From positions 289,352-348,321 of the forward strand of contig NZ_LT727827.1 in assembly GCF_900162685.1 (NCBI RefSeq): a DNA stretch of 58,970 bases, written 5' to 3'. The translations under genes and the position numbers were made by a program. The notes under the pieces were generated by a model. The model saw nothing but the letters and a program-made list of their open reading frames with translations. It was not told where the DNA came from and ran no database searches. Source of the DNA: Terribacillus halophilus (GTDB lineage Bacteria; Bacillota; Bacilli; Bacillales; Amphibacillaceae). The stretch's first letter is position 1. Every line of letters starts with the position of its first letter. This document shows positions 18,822 to 26,959 of the stretch, piece by piece.

Positions 18822-19109
18822 TTATGCATCTGATACAATAATCTTCTTTTGCAAAGCTTTCGTGACAATATGCTGATAACTTTCTTTATGAGGATTTTTA
18901 GCAAGACGTTTATTGTTCAATTTTCCGATACGCAGCCGCACATCTTTATCTGAGATTAATAACTGTCTGTACGGTTCACATCTTACATACTGCTGAAACC
19001 AGTCGTTTTTTCGCAACTGCTCCATGTTCGCTTGAATATCATCTTCTGAAACGTTATATGCATAGGCATATGAGAAAATTAAGTTACATGCATCTACAAG
19101 AAGTACCAA
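18822..19109 (-). CDS. Hypothetical protein, 95 residues
   Basis: It starts with TTG at 19109, eight bases after AGGAGGT, so translation is likely. The protein is charged, with a hydrophobic start (MVLLVDACNLIFSYAYAY) and a basic, helix-prone C-terminal half. I recognise no domain. It is monocistronic. Nothing in the neighbourhood, which is otherwise full of gene remnants, points to a function. Confidence 0.65.
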   Translation of the reverse strand: MVLLVDACNLIFSYAYAYNVSEDDIQANMEQLRKNDWFQQYVRCEPYRQLLISDKDVRLRIGKLNNKRLAKNPHKESYQHIVTKALQKKIIVSDA

Positions 19110-19235
19110 AATGAATTACCTCCTAAATTATTTTGTGCGGTGGGTGAGCAACAAATTAAACACTAATCCTACATACGGAAGTCCACAAAGAAGGTTTCAT
19201 CACTTACTCCTATTTTTTAACAATCTCTGCACATA

Positions 19236-19274
19236 ATAAAAGAAGCTCATGATTTTGCGCGTATCACGAGCTTT
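19236..19274 (-). terminator. Terminator following the broken small membrane protein gene
   Basis: On the minus strand AAGCTCGTGAT pairs with ATCATGAGCTT (one G-T pair) around a nine-base loop, followed by CTTTTATT. Confidence 0.7.
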
Positions 19275-19293
19275 AGAACATGCCATATCAGTA

Positions 19294-19508
19294 TTAGTTA
19301 TCTTTACTAAACTTGTGCAAAACCTTTTTAGTAAGAGCAAATCCTATCTTGTAAGCAACGAAAAGTACAGTAAAGAAAATCAATACGTCGATTACAACAT
19401 ACACCCATGATCCATTGCTGGACGGTTAATTCGTGTTGCTGCCATTCCTGCCGCAATAAATATTGCAAAAGGTGTTCTTCCGAGTATATCCAAGATTCTC
19501 TGTCCCAT
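19294..19508 (-). pseudogene. Frameshifted small membrane protein
   Basis: From ATG 19508 one frame reads MGQRILDILGRTPFAIFIAA and stops after 38 codons. Close to the end the next frame continues as SWVYVVIDVLIFFTVLFVAY with a basic tail and a stop at 19294. Joining them needs a single-base shift near 19405-19415 and would give a two-helix membrane protein of about 71 residues. Its own terminator follows. A sequencing error would look the same. Confidence 0.5.
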
Positions 19509-19794
19509 ACTCACTTATCTCATCCTTAGCTATTAGACATGACCATTAGTCTGACAATAATCATCGGATAGTGACCAATTTCCTTGTAGGTTTTGACATG
19601 CCCTACTTTAGTACTTCCTTACCCAGCATGCAATCAACCAAACTACAAAATTTACCTATAAATGTAATTTTAGAATTAGATTCATTTTAATCTAGTAAAA
19701 GTGAAAATCGCTAGATTATATATGCTGCCTCGAAGCGTAATATTTAGATGCCAAGTAACCTTTAAAAGAACGTAGATCCATACATGTATGCGTG

Positions 19795-19831
19795 AAAAAG
19801 CAGGCAGCTGCTTTTTCTGCTGCCTGCTTCT
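19795..19831 (-). terminator. Terminator of the serine hydrolase gene
   Basis: AAGCAGGCAGC pairs with GCTGCCTGCTT; on the minus strand it is followed by TTTTTCACG. It is about 65 bp past the stop codon. Confidence 0.85.
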
Positions 19832-19897
19832 ATAAAGACGCTACTTGCTTTTCCAAGCTTACATTTTATGCCGCACTAATTTTTTCCCTTACTCCCC

Positions 19898-21343
19898 TCA
19901 CCCGATCTTCGGCATCTGCCGTAACACAAAATCAATACCACGGATGTTGTTCTCTGCATCCCGCACAAAACGCATCGTGGAAGGTATCTCCCTTAATGTA
20001 ATGAAAAACTCATCATTTCCAATAGGCTCGAGTACTTCAGAAGTTATTCCTGGAGCTGCCAATTGCAGCTTTCCATCTACTATAATGGCTTGAATTGTCA
20101 TGCCATCTCCTGATGCGAAGGTTCCTTCGTATTCTTTCAACTTTTCAAGAGATAAGTCGGATGCTTCCACATGCAGATGGGATGCTTCTGGATGCTGATT
20201 CAAATGCAGACTGGCAAACGCGCTTTGAAGAAGTTTGGTTGTAGGAGCTCCTGTCAAGTTTGCGAGAGCTATTCCGGTCAAGTTCAGTTCAGGCATGATT
20301 TGCATGTGGGCTGTCACCCCTTTGATATCCCCACTATGATGAATTAGCTTATGCCCGAAGAAATCTGGAATGATCATCAGACCATACCCGTAATAACTAT
20401 CATGGGCATATTTGACATGCAGTGTAGTCATCAGCTCCACGCTTTCCGGCGACAGAATCTGCACACCGTCAACTTTGCCAGCGTTTCGAATGATTTCCAT
20501 AAACTTGACCATATCGTTCATGGTCGATTTCAGGAATCCTGCTGCACGCATCGCTGGGGCATCCCAAGGGTTATTGGATCTGAATACTGTTCCCTCTCCT
20601 GCTTGCATACGTATGTCGTATAAAACCGCAATGTCTTCATGCTCATTCAAATCTTCGTATAGAAAGCCACTGCTGTGCATGCTGGCAGGCTGGAGAATAT
20701 ATTCTTTTACATATTGTTCATACGGCATGCCGCTTGCTTGTTCAATGATGCTGCCCAACAGCGCATAAGCATCATTGGAATAGCTGAATTCAGTTCCTGG
20801 TGTGCCAAGCAGTGCAGGCTCTGCCTCGGCGATGAAACGCATCAAATCCGTATATGTATCAATTGCCGGAATACTGTCCAATGGATTTTCCTGCTGCTGA
20901 TCTTCCTCGAATTTCGGATCTTTTTCCATGCTTCTCTTCACTGCGCCATACAAAGTGAGCAATGGCGGCAAGCCCGATGTGTGGGTCAAAAAATGATGAA
21001 TCGTCATTTGGTTCGTTAACGTTTCATTCGGTATCTTGAATTCTGGCAGGTAGTGAATGACAGGGTCATGTACGGACAGTTTTTGCTTTTCTTGCAGCTG
21101 GAGTATCGCAACAGCTGTAACTGCTTTTGTGATGGAGCCCACTCCAAAAACGGTATCTGCTGTTATCGGGAGCTCCGCTTCCCTGTCACGATATCCAATT
21201 GCTTTCTCATAGCTCAGTTGTCCTTCTTCGGCCACTCCAATCGCAAGACCAGGTACTTTGTATTTGCTCCCTATTTCCTCGCCATATCGTTCGAATGCAC
21301 GCACTCCTGTTTCTTGATTCATAAGATTGACCCTTCTCTCCAT
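19898..21343 (-). CDS. Beta-lactamase-fold serine hydrolase (class C/PBP4* type)
   Basis: The 481-residue protein has the serine beta-lactamase fold motifs SITK (SxxK, near residue 71), YSN (YxN, near 184) and HHSGD (the KTG-equivalent HxG box, near 325). A C-terminal beta domain of about 100 residues follows, as in many esterase/peptidase members. No signal peptide is visible, so it is probably cytoplasmic and may act on D-amino peptides or esters instead of antibiotics. Two starts are possible: ATG 21343 behind AAGGGGA, or ATG 21322 behind AGAAGGG. Confidence 0.9.
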   Translation of the reverse strand: MERRVNLMNQETGVRAFERYGEEIGSKYKVPGLAIGVAEEGQLSYEKAIGYRDREAELPITADTVFGVGSITKAVTAVAILQLQEKQKLSVHDPVIHYLPEFKIPNETLTNQMTIHHFLTHTSGLPPLLTLYGAVKRSMEKDPKFEEDQQQENPLDSIPAIDTYTDLMRFIAEAEPALLGTPGTEFSYSNDAYALLGSIIEQASGMPYEQYVKEYILQPASMHSSGFLYEDLNEHEDIAVLYDIRMQAGEGTVFRSNNPWDAPAMRAAGFLKSTMNDMVKFMEIIRNAGKVDGVQILSPESVELMTTLHVKYAHDSYYGYGLMIIPDFFGHKLIHHSGDIKGVTAHMQIMPELNLTGIALANLTGAPTTKLLQSAFASLHLNQHPEASHLHVEASDLSLEKLKEYEGTFASGDGMTIQAIIVDGKLQLAAPGITSEVLEPIGNDEFFITLREIPSTMRFVRDAENNIRGIDFVLRQMPKIG

Positions 21344-21522
21344 TTAGTATCTTCCCCTTCATATTAGGACTGCTTTTGCATCAATCATTAGAATGGAACT
21401 TCCTGCGACTTCAGGCGGTTATCCTGCCGCAGGCCAATCAACCTACTGCAATTACACCAAAACATAACATCATCACCCTCGTGTGTCTCCTCATCAGGAA
21501 ACCTACTGCACATAGACATTAA

Positions 21523-21549
21523 TTGACAGCATACCCCAACCGTTATAAG
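21523..21549 (+). promoter_or_regulatory. Possible promoter with a CsoR/CstR-like operator remnant
   Basis: TTGACA (21523-21528) and TATAAG (21544-21549) are 15 bp apart, with CATACCCCAACCG between them. ATACCCC is the half-site bound by CsoR/CstR-family repressors. The second half-site is not clear. Confidence 0.35.
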
Positions 21550-21594
21550 AGATTACGGTACGGAAGAAGTACTGGCAAGGAGTACGATGACAAG

Positions 21595-21830
21595 ATGAAA
21601 AACCGAGTGAAACGTATAGAAGGACAATTACGCGGCATTCTTAAAATGATGGAAGAAAATAAAGACTGCAAAGATGTAATTACGCAGTTGTCTGCTGCCA
21701 GAACAGCAGTTAACCGCACAATCGGATAGATTGTAAGTTCCAACTTGGTAGAATAGAAGCAGAAGAAAATGGGCAGCAGGCGGATGCTTTTGTGAAGGAA
21801 GCCGTCGATCTGCTCGTTAAGAGCCGATAA
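21595..21830 (+). pseudogene. Broken CsoR/CstR-type (DUF156) metal- or persulfide-sensing repressor
   Basis: The frame reads MKNRVKRIEGQLRGILKMME, a typical DUF156 start, and goes through NKDCKDVITQLSAARTAVNR to TIG, then a TAG stop where homologs have Leu. IVSSNLVE follows and a one-base shift leads to EAEENG...AFVKEAVDLLVKSR at the expected C-terminus. One nonsense and one frameshift mutation therefore inactivate it. The normal start region (EYDDKMKNR) lacks a clean start codon as well. No cognate sulfur or copper genes remain nearby. Confidence 0.85.
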
Positions 21831-21847
21831 GAAGTGCAACACGCAGA

Positions 21848-21872
21848 ACAGGCAGCCAGTATGGCTGCCTGT
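21848..21872. terminator. Hairpin between the broken repressor and doxX
   Basis: ACAGGCAGCC and GGCTGCCTGT form a perfect ten-base stem with a five-base loop. The flanking T-runs are weak on both strands, so terminator activity is only likely. Confidence 0.55.
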
Positions 21873-21893
21873 ATTGTCTATTTTATATTCTTG

Positions 21894-22409
21894 TTAAAAT
21901 GTGACCGGCTTTGTTGGTCGTTTTGGTGTATGCTTTGGCAAATGATTTCTTAGATAAGGCATCACCCAGCGGTCCAATCCGTAACGTCCGGCATTTGCGC
22001 CAGCGATAAGAAGGAAGACAGTTAACAGAACCATCTGGGCGTTTGTGCTGACCGTGCCGCTGAATAGGAAAGCAAAGTTCATCGTGATGCCCATGAGAGC
22101 GGCAAAGTTTGTGAAGACACCGAGTATGAGTGCGATTCCGACTAATATTTCACCCCACATGACGAGAAAGCTGAAGAGTCCTGCATTTGGCAAAGCAACC
22201 TGCTCTAAAAATACTCCCCACCAGCTTTGCACTGCTGGGTGATTTCCCCCAGCTTGTGCGACTGCGCCTTGCAGGAAGCCGCTCGCATCGAACCCGCTGC
22301 CTGTCAGTTTACCGAGTCCTCCAGATAGCCAAGCATACCCTAAATAAAGACGAATCACGGTCCATAAACCAGACGCCACTTTGCTATTTCGAATCCATTG
22401 TACAATCAT
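21894..22409 (-). CDS. DoxX family membrane protein (first of two)
   Basis: The 171-residue protein has four hydrophobic segments and the DoxX phrases RLYLGYAWLSGGLGKL, MWGEILVGIALILG and AGRYGLDRWVMP. DoxX proteins such as B. subtilis CatD/YdfP act with thiol or catechol stress systems in the membrane. The start at 22409 has GGAG eleven bases before it; a longer frame from 22430 lacks one. A paralog lies at 30641-31144. A site fitting both Rex and CcpA lies 123 bp upstream. Confidence 0.9.
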   Translation of the reverse strand: MIVQWIRNSKVASGLWTVIRLYLGYAWLSGGLGKLTGSGFDASGFLQGAVAQAGGNHPAVQSWWGVFLEQVALPNAGLFSFLVMWGEILVGIALILGVFTNFAALMGITMNFAFLFSGTVSTNAQMVLLTVFLLIAGANAGRYGLDRWVMPYLRNHLPKHTPKRPTKPVTF

Positions 22410-22531
22410 TATTTCCCACACTCCATTCATGAAATTAGTTTGTTAAACCTTTCACATAATAGATCAAGAGGGATTAGCGCTTTTCCTTCTACACTTGTAG
22501 TATAAGCGAAATAACAATGCTGCGCTTCTAT

Positions 22532-22549
22532 TTGTGAGCGTTTTCACAA
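22532..22549 (-). promoter_or_regulatory. Overlapping Rex box and cre site upstream of doxX
   Basis: TTGTGAGCGTTTTCACAA matches the Rex consensus TTGTGAA-N4-TTCACAA at 13 of 14 fixed positions. Read on the minus strand, TGAAAACGCTCACA (22533-22546) fits the CcpA cre consensus TGWAANCGNTNWCA perfectly. A TATACT-like -10 lies downstream at about 22500. Confidence 0.65.
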
Positions 22550-22630
22550 ATTCGTAATAGTCCTTTTACAGTTGTGTGAACATAGTCAAAATATAGTTTA
22601 CTAGCGCAGACATGAACTCTAGATCAAATT

Positions 22631-22662
22631 GAAAACCAAGGATGCAAAGATCCTTGGTTTTC
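22631..22662 (-). terminator. Terminator of the AGCS symporter gene
   Basis: GAAAACCAAGGAT pairs with ATCCTTGGTTTTC around a six-base loop. Confidence 0.88.
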
Positions 22663-22674
22663 AGTAGCTCTTGC

Positions 22675-24141
22675 TTATACCGTTTTCCGCTGCATCTCTT
22701 CTTCCAATTCCCGCTCTTCCCAATAATCAGCGTTCTTAATAGCTACTTGTGAAGGTCGGAAAACAGGATCCAGTCCTTGCTTCTTTTGTTCTTTGTAATC
22801 TTTGAAAGCAATGATGGTCGGTTTGTACAGCAGAATGACGGCAATTAAGTTAACCCAAACCATGAGACCGAGCCCAATATCTGCTAATGTCCATGCAAAG
22901 GCTGCCGAACGTACCGTTCCGAAGAAGACAGCTACAAGAAACAATGGTTTCATAATATTGGAGAAAATCTTTCTTTTCTTCCCTCTGACAATATAAAACA
23001 GATTTGTTTCGGCGATATAGAAATACGCAACGAGTGTAGTAAAAGCGAAGAAGAACAAGGAAATGGCTACAAATGCGGAACCAAATCCGCCAAGTACACC
23101 GTCGACTGCTGCTTGGGTATAACTTGCACCTGCTTCCATTCCATTTGCATAATCTACTATGAATCCGCCATCTGGATTTTCCACGCTGTAATTGCCTGTC
23201 ATCAAAATCATCAGAGCAGTAGCTGTACAGATGAGCAGCGTATCAATATACACAGAGAAAGATTGAACTAAGCCCTGTTTTACTGGGTGAGAAACTTCTG
23301 CAGCGGCAGCTGCTTGAGCTCCTGTTCCCTGGCCTGCTTCGTTGGAATATAGTCCGCGTTTCACTCCCCAGCTAATCGCAGCACCAATAATACCGCCAAA
23401 GGCAGAATCAGCACCAAATGCACTAGAGAAAATAAGAGCAAATGTACTTGGAACTTGTTCGATATTCGCAAAAATTACGATAGCAGCTACAAGTAAATAA
23501 AATAATGCCATGATTGGAACAACATAAGAAGCCAAAAAAGCTATTCTGCGAATGCCGCCAAAGATAACGTATCCAACAATTGCCACCAAGGCGATACCTG
23601 TTATCAATGGAGTGATGCCAAATGCGTTATCCATACTTTCTGCAATGGCGTTTGCTTGGATGCCAGGTGTTAACAAACAAGTAGAAACAGCTGCAACGAC
23701 TGCAAAGATATAGCCGTACCATTTCCATCCGAGTCCCTTTTCCGCATAATAAGCAGGTCCGCCGCGGTATTCTCCATCTACTCGCTTTTTATAAATCTGT
23801 GCAAGTGTCGATTCAGCAAACGCTGCTGCGGATCCGAAAAAGGCAATGAACCACATCCAGAAAACAGCTCCCGGCCCTCCTGCAGCTATAGCTGTTGCCA
23901 CCCCTGCTATATTGCCCGTTCCAACCCTCCCTGACAATGCAATAACTAAGGCTTGAAACGGCGATACGCCTGAAGCAGAACTTTTACCGGTGAAAGTTTG
24001 GGTAATCATATCTTTAAAGAATCTTACTTGCAAGAAACCTGTAGCAATTGTGTAGACTCCTGCCACCACAGCGATAAATACCAACATTGGAACACTCCAT
24101 AAATATTCGCTAACCTTCCCCAAAATAGCTTCAAAGCCCAA
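22675..24141 (-). CDS. AGCS family sodium:alanine/glycine (or glutamine) symporter
   Basis: The 488-residue membrane protein has about eleven helices and the family signatures ALSGRVGTGNIAGVATAI and GPGAVFWMWF near the N-terminus, with GLYSNEAGQGTGAQAAAAAE in the middle. It belongs to the alanine or glycine:cation symporter family (AlsT/GlnT/DagA) and imports a small neutral amino acid with sodium. It starts with TTG; AGGAGG lies seven bases upstream. It is a single-gene transcript. Confidence 0.94.
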   Translation of the reverse strand: MGFEAILGKVSEYLWSVPMLVFIAVVAGVYTIATGFLQVRFFKDMITQTFTGKSSASGVSPFQALVIALSGRVGTGNIAGVATAIAAGGPGAVFWMWFIAFFGSAAAFAESTLAQIYKKRVDGEYRGGPAYYAEKGLGWKWYGYIFAVVAAVSTCLLTPGIQANAIAESMDNAFGITPLITGIALVAIVGYVIFGGIRRIAFLASYVVPIMALFYLLVAAIVIFANIEQVPSTFALIFSSAFGADSAFGGIIGAAISWGVKRGLYSNEAGQGTGAQAAAAAEVSHPVKQGLVQSFSVYIDTLLICTATALMILMTGNYSVENPDGGFIVDYANGMEAGASYTQAAVDGVLGGFGSAFVAISLFFFAFTTLVAYFYIAETNLFYIVRGKKRKIFSNIMKPLFLVAVFFGTVRSAAFAWTLADIGLGLMVWVNLIAVILLYKPTIIAFKDYKEQKKQGLDPVFRPSQVAIKNADYWEERELEEEMQRKTV

Positions 24142-24310
24142 TAGAATTCCTCCTGAAAAATGTATTTGAGATGAATTATGGTTTTATTATGTCGGAAGCA
24201 GCAGGAGGTTGCATGCTTTTCGTAAGCATTCCTAACAACAAATAACTTAATATTCAGAAAATGCTGTTGTTTTCCTGACATTCTCGCGTTAACAGTCTAT
24301 ACTTCCTCGA

Positions 24311-24366
24311 TAAAAAATGCCCATCAATGTAAGCCACTATTTCGTTGCTTACACTGATGAGCATTA
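24311..24366 (-). terminator. Terminator of the isochorismatase-like gene
   Basis: AATGCCCATCAATGTAAGC pairs with GCTTACACTGATGAGCATT with a few mismatches; on the minus strand TTTTTTATC follows. Confidence 0.75.
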
Positions 24367-24386
24367 TAAAAGCGTTGATTATTTAT

Positions 24387-24944
24387 TTAGCGGTACGTAT
24401 GATGCGTTGGTCTGAACAAATCCTCAGCTGCTTGGCGTACAATTGAAAAATGTTCCACATTATAGTGTCCGTGCAAAATTTGGTTATGATGCTGAATAAT
24501 TTGTTCTGCATTTAGCACATCAGATCCTGCTGTGGAGTGACCATCCGCAACGAGTGTCACATCCATCCCTTGTACAGTGGCATAACGCACAGCTGTATCA
24601 ATGCAATGCTGCGTTTCACAGCCCATTATGACAAGATGGGTAATGTCTGCCTGCTGTACATGCGCCAGCAGCCCTGTACCGTGAAAGGCATTTGTTGCTT
24701 GCTTGTTAAAGATAGGCTTTCCTTCTGGTACTGTGATATGTGGGTGAATGTCAAAACCAGCTCCTTGGCCTTCTGCTACATCCGTATCACGGACAAACAG
24801 AATGTCAGCCCCTGCAGCTTGTGCTTTGCTAATGACCAAGTTAATTTGCTGTAGTAAATTCTCCTTCTGATAGACAGGTCTTTCACCTGCTCCACCTTCA
24901 ATTAATGCATACTGTGCATCAATGATTAGTAATGCTTGCTTCAA
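24387..24944 (-). CDS. Cysteine hydrolase, isochorismatase family
   Basis: The 185-residue protein has the catalytic triad pattern of this family: Asp9 in LLIIDAQ, a Lys near residue 81 (FNKQATNAF), and the nucleophile Cys in MGCETQHCIDTAVR near 114. It hydrolyses an amide, nicotinamide-like or carbamoyl substrate; the exact one cannot be read. It starts with TTG behind AGGGGAG. No pathway partner is adjacent. Confidence 0.9.
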   Translation of the reverse strand: MKQALLIIDAQYALIEGGAGERPVYQKENLLQQINLVISKAQAAGADILFVRDTDVAEGQGAGFDIHPHITVPEGKPIFNKQATNAFHGTGLLAHVQQADITHLVIMGCETQHCIDTAVRYATVQGMDVTLVADGHSTAGSDVLNAEQIIQHHNQILHGHYNVEHFSIVRQAAEDLFRPTHHTYR

Positions 24945-24957
24945 AGACAGCTCCCCT

Positions 24958-25017
24958 TTACCTGGTTGCTAGAATATTCCTGCATTGCGACTTGGTTAGG
25001 TTTTGGCTCTTTTTCAT
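24958..25017 (-). CDS. Possible 19-residue leader peptide
   Basis: A frame beginning MKKSQNLTKSQCRNILATR has AAGGAGG nine bases before its ATG and ends just upstream of the isochorismatase ribosome binding site. It might be a leader peptide, or a trace of an older gene start. Confidence 0.22.
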   Translation of the reverse strand: MKKSQNLTKSQCRNILATR

Positions 25018-25088
25018 ACGTAACCGCCTCCTTTTTACTAGTAATGCCAGTATATAGGATAACTATCTGTGGTGCATAATTTATTTTC

Positions 25089-26054
25089 TTAAAATTGCAA
25101 TTCTTTGCTGCGTAATAGATATGTCTGAATCAGCTGATTTGTATTTTCCAAATCCTTTACCGAAACAACTTGTGTTGTCTGGTCCAGATGTTCTATTGGT
25201 ATGTTGAGCACACTTATTGGAATCTTAGTAGACAGCTTTTTATATCGATGCTGAAATAAAAACTCCAGCTGAAACGCAATATCGTCCGCGATTGCTAAAT
25301 CAACTAAGAGGTTTTTCAATGTTTGATTAATTGGAATCGTCTTGTCTGCTACTTTTATGACCACACCGCTGCCTAGCTTAATGGTTCCCTTGCTCTTATG
25401 TGCAGTGTTTTGACGTGGTACAGAACCGATATAGAAAGCTGCTTCTCCTTCTAGCTGGCTTAGGAGCTGTTTTCTATTTTGAGATGAAAAAAAGATAACG
25501 GTAATTTCCCCATCGCTAGGCTCCCATTGCTGCAACAATTTAATTGCAATAGCTGGTGCGATTTTATTGTCTAATCCTTTGCCGACAACTCTGCCGCTCA
25601 CTTCGTCCCCAAGATATAGCTGATCATCGTAGCATGTCACATGATTGCCAGTTTCCACTCCCATTTGACGTGCCTCTTGTTCTGTATTCGCACCGATATC
25701 TATGACAGCTGCGTGCTCTTCGGCTTCACTTGCCACGACTACGCCTTGCAGCAAACCCTTCTTGGTCTCCACTTGGACTGACTGACCTAGGGGGAAGGTT
25801 AAGGAAAAGTAATTCGCGTCTGCTGCAAGTGCGCCGAAATCTGTCACAGATGTAACAACATGTACTTCTTCCTTCACCTCTGCCAACAGCGTTATTTTCG
25901 GCGCGTACCTGTCTCCAAATTTACGGACAATAAGATTCCCTCGTCTGTCAAAGTGCAGCTCATCAGCAAACGGCGTTATTTTCTCCACAATTTGCGACAC
26001 AAATGACTGGCTGCACCCTTTGTACTTGGACAAATCACGTATTAATTCAAACAT
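25089..26054 (-). CDS. M42 peptidase-like protein with lost metal ligands
   Basis: The 321-residue protein follows the M42 (PepA/FrvX, YsdC) fold. VVGKGLDNKIAPAIAIKLL corresponds to the GKALDDR segment, and the rest is collinear with the family. Several metal and catalytic residues are gone: LLAEVKEEV replaces LLAHMDEV (His lost), FFSSQNRKQL replaces the QEEVG catalytic Glu pair, and YIGSVPRQN replaces the D-containing strand. It is probably not an aminopeptidase in the normal sense. I start it at ATG 26054, behind GAGGGGA. A SAM riboswitch lies immediately upstream. It could bind peptides or simply be decaying. Confidence 0.78.
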   Translation of the reverse strand: MFELIRDLSKYKGCSQSFVSQIVEKITPFADELHFDRRGNLIVRKFGDRYAPKITLLAEVKEEVHVVTSVTDFGALAADANYFSLTFPLGQSVQVETKKGLLQGVVVASEAEEHAAVIDIGANTEQEARQMGVETGNHVTCYDDQLYLGDEVSGRVVGKGLDNKIAPAIAIKLLQQWEPSDGEITVIFFSSQNRKQLLSQLEGEAAFYIGSVPRQNTAHKSKGTIKLGSGVVIKVADKTIPINQTLKNLLVDLAIADDIAFQLEFLFQHRYKKLSTKIPISVLNIPIEHLDQTTQVVSVKDLENTNQLIQTYLLRSKELQF

Positions 26055-26090
26055 CGTTCGTTCCCCTCTCTGTAAACGACAGCGGGACAA

Positions 26091-26241
26091 ATACAAAAGC
26101 CTCTCGAACAGATGCGTCGAGAGGCTTCCTCTATTCATCTTATCTGCCGGTAATCAAACCGATGGATGTAGCACAGTGTCTGTTGCCAGACCTGCTGCTG
26201 AGGTTTCAAAGGGCCATATCCCTCCACCTCTCTGGATAAGA
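26091..26241 (-). promoter_or_regulatory. SAM riboswitch (S-box) with terminator
   Basis: On the minus strand it reads CTTATC, AGAGAGGTGGAGGGA, GGCCCTTTGAAACCTCAGCA, then GGCAAC, GTGCTAC and the closing GATAAG, which are the conserved S-box elements (aptamer about 26139-26240). Downstream GCCTCTCGA and TCGAGAGGC form a terminator (26093-26127) followed by TTTTGTA. Transcription of the M42-like gene should stop when S-adenosylmethionine is plentiful. Confidence 0.93.
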
Positions 26242-26425
26242 AACATATATAGTTTTAAGGAAGTGTAGCAAACGTCTACAGGATTGTCAATATACCTTAT
26301 CGGGATACACGGAAATATCTCCCCGTTATTTTCCGTACCATGCCCTTTAGCTTAATTTTTCTTCATCTCTGGTATAATGCGATTAACAAGTACGTATTTA
26401 AACAGGTCGTAAAGGATGTAATAAG

Positions 26426-26836
26426 ATGCTGGATGCCACCGATCAACAAATAGTAGGAGAATTAACAAAAAACAGTCGGATTACGATGAAAGAACTTGGA
26501 GAGAAGGTTCATCTTTCTGCTCCTGCCGCTGCAGCAAGGATTGCCAAACTAGAGGACAATCAAATAATTGAGGGATATTCCATCCGAATTAACCAAGATA
26601 AATTAGGATATCCCCTCCATACTTTTTTGACGATATTTACTAAGAACACGAGCCACCAGCCTTATTTAGCTTTTATTAAAACAAAGCAGCTGTTTGTTGT
26701 GAACAACTATAAAATCAGCGGTCAAGGCTGTTACTTGCTGGAATGCCGTTTTCCATCACAAGCCGATTTGAATCAATTTTTGAATGAGTTAAATAACTAT
26801 GTAAATTACAATCTCTCTATTGTTATTGATAAATAA
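26426..26836 (+). CDS. Lrp/AsnC family transcriptional regulator
   Basis: The 136-residue protein has an N-terminal winged helix (DQQIVGELTKNSRITMKELG, helix-turn-helix near 20-45) and a RAM ligand-binding domain after residue 60. This family senses amino acids and controls their transport or metabolism. It is divergent from the SAM-riboswitch/M42 gene and upstream of a metallo-hydrolase; targets are unknown. AAAGGATG serves as the ribosome binding site. Confidence 0.9.
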   Translation: MLDATDQQIVGELTKNSRITMKELGEKVHLSAPAAAARIAKLEDNQIIEGYSIRINQDKLGYPLHTFLTIFTKNTSHQPYLAFIKTKQLFVVNNYKISGQGCYLLECRFPSQADLNQFLNELNNYVNYNLSIVIDK

Positions 26837-26959
26837 CGCCCTCATGACAACCAACACTTTCGAATCTAAAGCAAAAGCTTTAAAACACGTTAGAAAAGCC
26901 ATGTATGAAATAATTCTCCTATTCTACACTATACATACTTTGAAAAGGGAGAGAATAAC

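Larger units (their letters stand above)
19110..19897. other. Long non-coding stretch with one broken gene and two terminators
   Basis: Besides the frameshifted membrane protein (19294-19508) and the hairpins at 19236-19274 and 19795-19831, I see no gene here. The sequence at 19540-19790 is AT-rich and without motifs I recognise. Confidence 0.5.
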
